DNA of 25,701 nt from an uncultured Bacteroidales bacterium. Its GTDB lineage: Bacteria > Bacteroidota > Bacteroidia > Bacteroidales > UBA932. The stretch's first letter is position 1. The number at the start of each line of letters is the position of its first letter. The position numbers and the translations under genes were made by a program. Location of the stretch: contig CAKVBK010000016.1 in assembly GCA_934725285.1 (NCBI GenBank), forward strand, positions 1 to 25,701, in the 5' to 3' direction. The notes under the pieces were generated by a model, which had not been told where the DNA came from, ran no database searches, and saw only the letters and a program-made list of their open reading frames with translations. Shown here in pieces: positions 23,554-25,701 of this stretch.

Positions 23554-23573
23554 GGCCTTTTCATGAAAAGGCC
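23554..23573. terminator. Perfect palindrome, possible bidirectional terminator
   Basis: GGCCTTTTCATGAAAAGGCC, an 8-bp stem with a CATG loop. It stands between the remnant and the OmpA-family promoter. The following sequence (TAAATAATTG) is AT-rich but not a T-run, so efficiency is uncertain. Confidence 0.5.
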
Positions 23574-23588
23574 TAAATAATTGATATA

Positions 23589-23620
23589 TTTTGCAGATTG
23601 GAAAAATTGTCGTAATTTAG
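23589..23620 (+). promoter_or_regulatory. Promoter of the OmpA-family gene
   Basis: TTTTG (23589-23593), 19-bp spacer, TAATTTAG (23613-23620), a close match to the Bacteroidota TTTG / TAnnTTTG consensus. It lies about 36 bp before the ATG. Unlike the lipoprotein promoters it has no flanking inverted repeats, so expression should be constitutive. Confidence 0.7.
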
Positions 23621-23655
23621 CACCGTTAAATGTGCAAATTATATTCAATAATATT

Positions 23656-24723
23656 ATGAAACGTATTTTCGCGATTCTTGCAAGCACTGCGCTTGTTGCT
23701 TCTCTGTCCGTAGCGAACGCACAGAAGAAGGACTTTGACCCTTATTGGTTTATGCAGCTTCAGGGTGGTGCGGCTCACACAATCGGTGAGACCTCATTTT
23801 CTGATCTTATCTCTCCATCTGCCGCTGTTTCATTCGGTTATCAGTTCTCGCCGGTTTTCGGCGCCAGACTGAATGTCAATGGATGGCAGGGTAAAGGTGC
23901 TGTGAACGGCCCTACCACTGTTTACAAGTTCAACTACATCGAAGGCGCCGCTGACCTTATGGTCGATGTCGCTTCCATCTTCGCCGGTTATAAGTTCGAC
24001 AGAACTCTCAATCCTTACATCTTCGGAGGTGTCGGTGTCAACTACGCTTTCAACAACGATGATGCTGTTGCTGTAAAGGATAAGTTTGTCGACGGTTACC
24101 TTTGGGAGGACAGCAAGGTGTCTCCTGCTTTCAGGGCCGGTGCCGGTCTCAACATCAGACTCACCGATGTGATCGCCCTCAACCTCGAAGGCAACTGCAG
24201 TTTCCTTGATGACCACTTCAACTCAAAGAAGGGTTCAAAGGCTGACTTCCAGATCAAGGCTGTCGCCGGTCTTACCTTCAGCTTCGGCAAGGCTAAACCG
24301 GTTCCTGCCCCTGTTCCTGTTCCTGCCCCTGCACCTGTTGTGAAACCAGAACCGGAACCAGAGCCTGTCGTTGAGGAGAAGGTAGAGGTTGAGCCTGCAT
24401 TCGAGTCTCTCACACGCAACATCCTCTTCGTCATCAACAAGTGGGATATCCGCGACAGCGAGCAGATCAAGATCGACGAGGTCGTTGAGGCTCTCAAAGC
24501 CAATCCTGACACCAAGGTTCGCGTTTCTGGTTACGCTGACAAGGCTACCGGAACCGCCAAGAGAAACAAGTTCCTCTCAGAGAAGAGAGCTGAGGTTGTC
24601 GCAGAGGCTATCGTAAACGCCGGTATCGATAAAGACAGAATCATCACCGAGTACTTCGGTGACACCGTCAATCCGTTCGAGACTCCTGAGGAGAACCGTG
24701 TTGCCGTCTGCCTCGTTAAATAA
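23656..24723 (+). CDS. OmpA-family outer-membrane protein
   Basis: 355 aa from the ATG at 23656, where a signal peptide starts (MKRIFAILASTALVASLSVA, cleavage after NA-Q near residue 22). An upstream TTG at 23581 in the same frame would overlap the promoter and is rejected. Residues ~25-212 form the eight-stranded-type barrel, ~213-248 a Pro/Glu/Val-rich linker (PAPVPVPAPAP, PEPEPEP), and ~249-355 the peptidoglycan-binding OmpA domain with GYADKATG (Asp295), NKFLSEKRAEVV (Arg311) and ENRVAVCLV (Arg348). It tethers the outer membrane to peptidoglycan. Codon use is strongly biased, as in an abundant protein. The barrel is paralogous to the shorter protein at 5698. Confidence 0.92.
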   Translation: MKRIFAILASTALVASLSVANAQKKDFDPYWFMQLQGGAAHTIGETSFSDLISPSAAVSFGYQFSPVFGARLNVNGWQGKGAVNGPTTVYKFNYIEGAADLMVDVASIFAGYKFDRTLNPYIFGGVGVNYAFNNDDAVAVKDKFVDGYLWEDSKVSPAFRAGAGLNIRLTDVIALNLEGNCSFLDDHFNSKKGSKADFQIKAVAGLTFSFGKAKPVPAPVPVPAPAPVVKPEPEPEPVVEEKVEVEPAFESLTRNILFVINKWDIRDSEQIKIDEVVEALKANPDTKVRVSGYADKATGTAKRNKFLSEKRAEVVAEAIVNAGIDKDRIITEYFGDTVNPFETPEENRVAVCLVK

Positions 24724-24750
24724 TTGTGGCTCGGTAATTGAATAAATAAA

Positions 24751-24781
24751 AAGGCTGGGTTTCAAACCCCGGCCTTTTTTT
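24751..24781 (+). terminator. Rho-independent terminator
   Basis: AAGGCTGGG pairs with CCCGGCCTT (one T-G pair, one bulged C further in), followed by a T-run ending at 24781. It closes the OmpA-family transcription unit 28 bp after the stop. Confidence 0.85.
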
Positions 24782-24811
24782 GAGAATAAAAGAACAACAG
24801 TTAGTTAATAA

Positions 24812-25701
<890 letters not shown>

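Noticed and set aside
23581..23655. In-frame TTG start upstream of the OmpA-family gene
   Set aside because: It overlaps the predicted promoter and places 25 non-hydrophobic residues before an evident signal peptide.

Overview
The window looks like a chromosomal segment of a gut-type Bacteroidales (Bacteroidota). The reasons are the Bacteroidota promoter signature (TTG / TAnnTTTG with a 19-20 bp spacer), the absence of clear Shine-Dalgarno sequences, lipoprotein signals followed by CxDYxxDIN, collagen-like GDK repeats, a fimbrillin-like protein, BIG_2 adhesin repeats and a tyrosine recombinase with an arm-binding domain. Genus cannot be fixed from sequence reading alone.

The central discovery is a family of three paralogous invertible promoters. 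Each is a segment of about 155 bp (1570-1725, 9783-9937, 14679-14833) bounded by inverted repeats with consensus TGTYMCTCNNAGTAAYAAA. Each carries one almost identical outward promoter (TTG, 20 bp, TATATTTG) and a small leader hairpin. In this assembly cassettes 1 and 2 point left (downstream lipoprotein OFF) and cassette 3 points right (lipoprotein ON). The central NN of the repeats is identical within a locus (CC, GT, TT) but different between loci. A tandem motif, TATGCAA plus GTATGT, sits 87-88 bp left of every cassette at constant distance.

Layout: (i) 1-1469, upstream region with copies of the same motif, then a tyrosine recombinase, the likely invertase; (ii) 1570-9060, cassette 1, a 1249-aa collagen-like lipoprotein, an OmpA-type beta-barrel without a peptidoglycan domain, and an 868-aa collagen-like lipoprotein; (iii) 9104-13967, a leftward DUF1573 gene, cassette 2, a 1151-aa coiled-coil lipoprotein and a small lipoprotein; (iv) 14084-23241, a second leftward DUF1573 gene, cassette 3, a 1072-aa collagen-like lipoprotein, a fimbrillin-like lipoprotein and a 12-domain BIG_2 lipoprotein; (v) 23242-25701, a long hairpin and LRR-like remnant, then conventional housekeeping genes: an OmpA-family protein with its own promoter, and enolase, cut by the window end.

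Working model (inference): one integrase flips three independent promoters, giving up to eight surface states. Each switch drives a long stalk lipoprotein, with a hairpin after the stalk gene and accessory surface proteins beyond it. At cassettes 2 and 3 the opposite orientation faces an exported DUF1573 protein, so these may be either/or switches. At cassette 1 the opposite orientation runs antisense into the integrase gene, a possible feedback.
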